Positions 62,419 to 64,000 of a stretch of 64,000 nt of DNA are shown here, one piece after another; position 1 is the first letter of the stretch; each line of letters opens with the position of its first letter. The position numbers and the translations under genes are program-made. Source of the DNA: Candidatus Delongbacteria bacterium (GTDB lineage Bacteria > CAIWAD01); NCBI GenBank assembly GCA_020634015.1, contig JACKCN010000004.1, positions 62,001-126,000 of the forward strand, given 5' to 3'. The notes beneath the pieces are model-generated. The model made no database searches. It was not told where the DNA came from and worked only from the letters and a program-made list of their open reading frames with translations.

Positions 62419-64000
62419 ATGTCGCTTTCCAAGAACTTGCTCTCCACCCTCCTTCTGGGCTCCGCCCTGGCGAGTGCCGCCAGTGCCGCGGAGCTCTGGA
62501 GCAGCGGCGAGGGCAACTCGAGCCTGCGCCTTGACACGGCGGCCCTGCAGGCCTACGGCCTGCGTGTCCTGGTGGGTGCAGAACGCTCCGAGCGTGGCAC
62601 CCTCAGTTCGGCCATCGACCCCAGTTCCAATCTGACCTTCCGGGTCTCGGAACACATCGTGCTGCCCGACTTCCGGGGTCGCCTCCGCCAGCTCAGCCCT
62701 CTGGCCCTCAGTGGCCCATCGGGCAGTCTGGCCGCCACCCATCTGGAATTGGCCGACACCGACATGCAGGGGCATCAGGCCTGGCAGCTGCTGAGTCCCG
62801 AAGGCGCGGTGATCTTCGAGCTTGGGAACGTCAAACTGGGGTTCATCCCCAATGAAAACAGTCTGGCGCTGCATGCCGACCAGGTGCACATCAGCCCCAA
62901 GGTTGCCCGCAGCCTGGGACTGTCCATGACCGGCAAGGAAGATCTGGGATCACTCGATCTGGAGCTGGAAGCCTTCTGGGTGGGGGGCGACCTGCCCGAC
63001 AGCCGTCCGGTCAACGCTCCCGGCACGGGTCCCGAACTGGACCCTGACCGTGTGACCGCGGGCCCCGACATGGCGTTCTGCCAGCTTTACGGCCTGTATC
63101 AGGCCAGTCGTACCGGCAGCGACGTGGAATTCTCGCTGGGCACCACGTCCTGGAACATCGGCGATACCGACCTGCAGTGGTTCAGCGGTCTGGGCAACTA
63201 CCACCCCTACATCGAGCAGAACCTGTTCCGCGTGAATGCCAATGACCGCTTCGAGCAGATTTCGGCCTCATGGGTCAAGCACGGATTCTATGCCCTGAGC
63301 AGTTTCCAGTGCGACCTGCCCGACCTGCCCAATTGCATCTTCGAAGCCGGCCACGGTGCGGGAAACTGGCTGGGCCAGGGCTGCACCGATACCTACAGCC
63401 CCGGATTGAATGCCAGCGGGCTGCGTCCGCGCACCGAGATCAATCCCTGGACGGGCCAGTGGAGCGGTGTGACCTTCACGGGCGACTATGCCCTGTACAC
63501 GGCCGACAGCGACCTCGATCCAGCCCAGAACTCGGGCGCCACCTATTTCTCCGAAGGCCTCTACATCATCGCGGATGACGTGGACCCCACCAACAGCGTG
63601 GCCTGGAAGCCCGTCAGCTTCAGCGGCTCGCCGGGCGGCACCTGGGGCGTGAGCATGAGCGGCAGTGGCACGCTGCCCAACTACGGTCCCGCCCTGGATG
63701 CCTGGGGCGGCCAGACCACTCTGGTGGCCCAGCAGATTCCCGTGATCCACGAGAACATGGGCGGTGCCGGCGATTCGCCCGACGGTCGCGCGTACCTGTC
63801 CACCAAGAACTGGGACAACGGCAACGGTACCTGGCACTACGAATACGTGATCTACAACCTGGACATGCAGCGCAAGATCGACGAGTTCAGCATTCCGGTG
63901 AGCGCGGGCACGACGATCGGCAACATCGACTTTCACGCCCCGCTGCAGTTTGACGCCCAGCCTTACCAGAGCGCGGCCAACAGCCCCTATACCAACGATG
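62419..64000 (+). CDS. Large secreted protein, 3' truncated by the window
   Basis: At least 527 residues, open to the window end. ATG at 62419 has AAGGAG 6 nt upstream and opens a clear signal peptide (LLSTLLLGSALASAASA). The body is beta-rich, acidic and of low lysine content, with a GCTDTYSPGLNASGLRPRTE block around residue 323 that resembles a region I associate with hypothetical secreted proteins of FCB and Planctomycetes-like bacteria; this is recollection, not a search. No catalytic motif is seen. A sorting tail may lie beyond the window. The FNR-like site upstream suggests redox or oxygen control. Confidence 0.7.
   Translation, partial: MSLSKNLLSTLLLGSALASAASAAELWSSGEGNSSLRLDTAALQAYGLRVLVGAERSERGTLSSAIDPSSNLTFRVSEHIVLPDFRGRLRQLSPLALSGPSGSLAATHLELADTDMQGHQAWQLLSPEGAVIFELGNVKLGFIPNENSLALHADQVHISPKVARSLGLSMTGKEDLGSLDLELEAFWVGGDLPDSRPVNAPGTGPELDPDRVTAGPDMAFCQLYGLYQASRTGSDVEFSLGTTSWNIGDTDLQWFSGLGNYHPYIEQNLFRVNANDRFEQISASWVKHGFYALSSFQCDLPDLPNCIFEAGHGAGNWLGQGCTDTYSPGLNASGLRPRTEINPWTGQWSGVTFTGDYALYTADSDLDPAQNSGATYFSEGLYIIADDVDPTNSVAWKPVSFSGSPGGTWGVSMSGSGTLPNYGPALDAWGGQTTLVAQQIPVIHENMGGAGDSPDGRAYLSTKNWDNGNGTWHYEYVIYNLDMQRKIDEFSIPVSAGTTIGNIDFHAPLQFDAQPYQSAANSPYTND

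Overview
The window is about 64 kb of GC-rich bacterial DNA, densely coding, with no rRNA, tRNA, CRISPR array or transposase that I can see. Several secreted proteins end in a FlgD-like Ig-fold sorting domain opened by an NPFNP motif. There is also a PorV/PorQ-type outer-membrane protein, a carboxypeptidase-regulatory-domain TonB receptor and a DUF5916 protein. This combination points to a Gram-negative of the FCB superphylum, most likely an uncultured lineage of the Delongbacteria/Krumholzibacteria/Eisenbacteria kind. The phylum assignment is inference only.

Layout. 1-2.5 kb: a truncated DegP/HtrA protease converging on a two-PDZ protein. 2.7-5.4 kb: a DUF5916 outer-membrane protein. 5.4-6.5 kb: non-coding repeats. 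6.5-18.3 kb: housekeeping genes, namely a TIGR02757 protein, NrnA-like phosphoesterase, fused radical SAM protein, dxs, leucyl aminopeptidase, PHP phosphoesterase, RNase Y and malate dehydrogenase. 18.6-28.9 kb (minus strand): surface and secretion genes, namely PorV-like, a large surface protein with one heme motif, a TonB receptor, a LamG-like sorted protein and a subtilase. 29.0-40.9 kb (minus strand): a multiheme cytochrome cluster with an outer-membrane barrel, two beta-propeller proteins, a CbcL-like quinol cytochrome, a double-rhodanese lipoprotein and a cytochrome lipoprotein interrupted by an in-frame TGA. 41.2-51.6 kb (plus strand): a complex I operon nuoABCDHIJKLMN without nuoEFG. 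51.6-53.5 kb: a second repeat island. 53.5-57.9 kb: an ornithine decarboxylase-type enzyme divergent from a 2-oxoacid:ferredoxin oxidoreductase operon. 58-64 kb: an RluA-type pseudouridine synthase, a small outer-membrane protein, a beta-helix surface protein, a dual-specificity phosphatase and a truncated secreted protein.

How the parts may fit together. The 2-oxoacid:ferredoxin oxidoreductase would make reduced ferredoxin. The EFG-less complex I could oxidise it and reduce quinone. The CbcL-like cytochrome could move quinol electrons to the periplasmic and outer-membrane cytochromes, giving an extracellular electron-transfer route. Five copies of an FNR-like dyad (YTGAY-N4-RTCAA) lie upstream of mdh, between the cytochrome cluster and nuo (two copies), upstream of the oxidoreductase operon and upstream of the last secreted protein, which suggests shared redox control. 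The observations most worth checking are the in-frame TGA (selenocysteine, readthrough or nonsense) and the composition of the cytochrome cluster.
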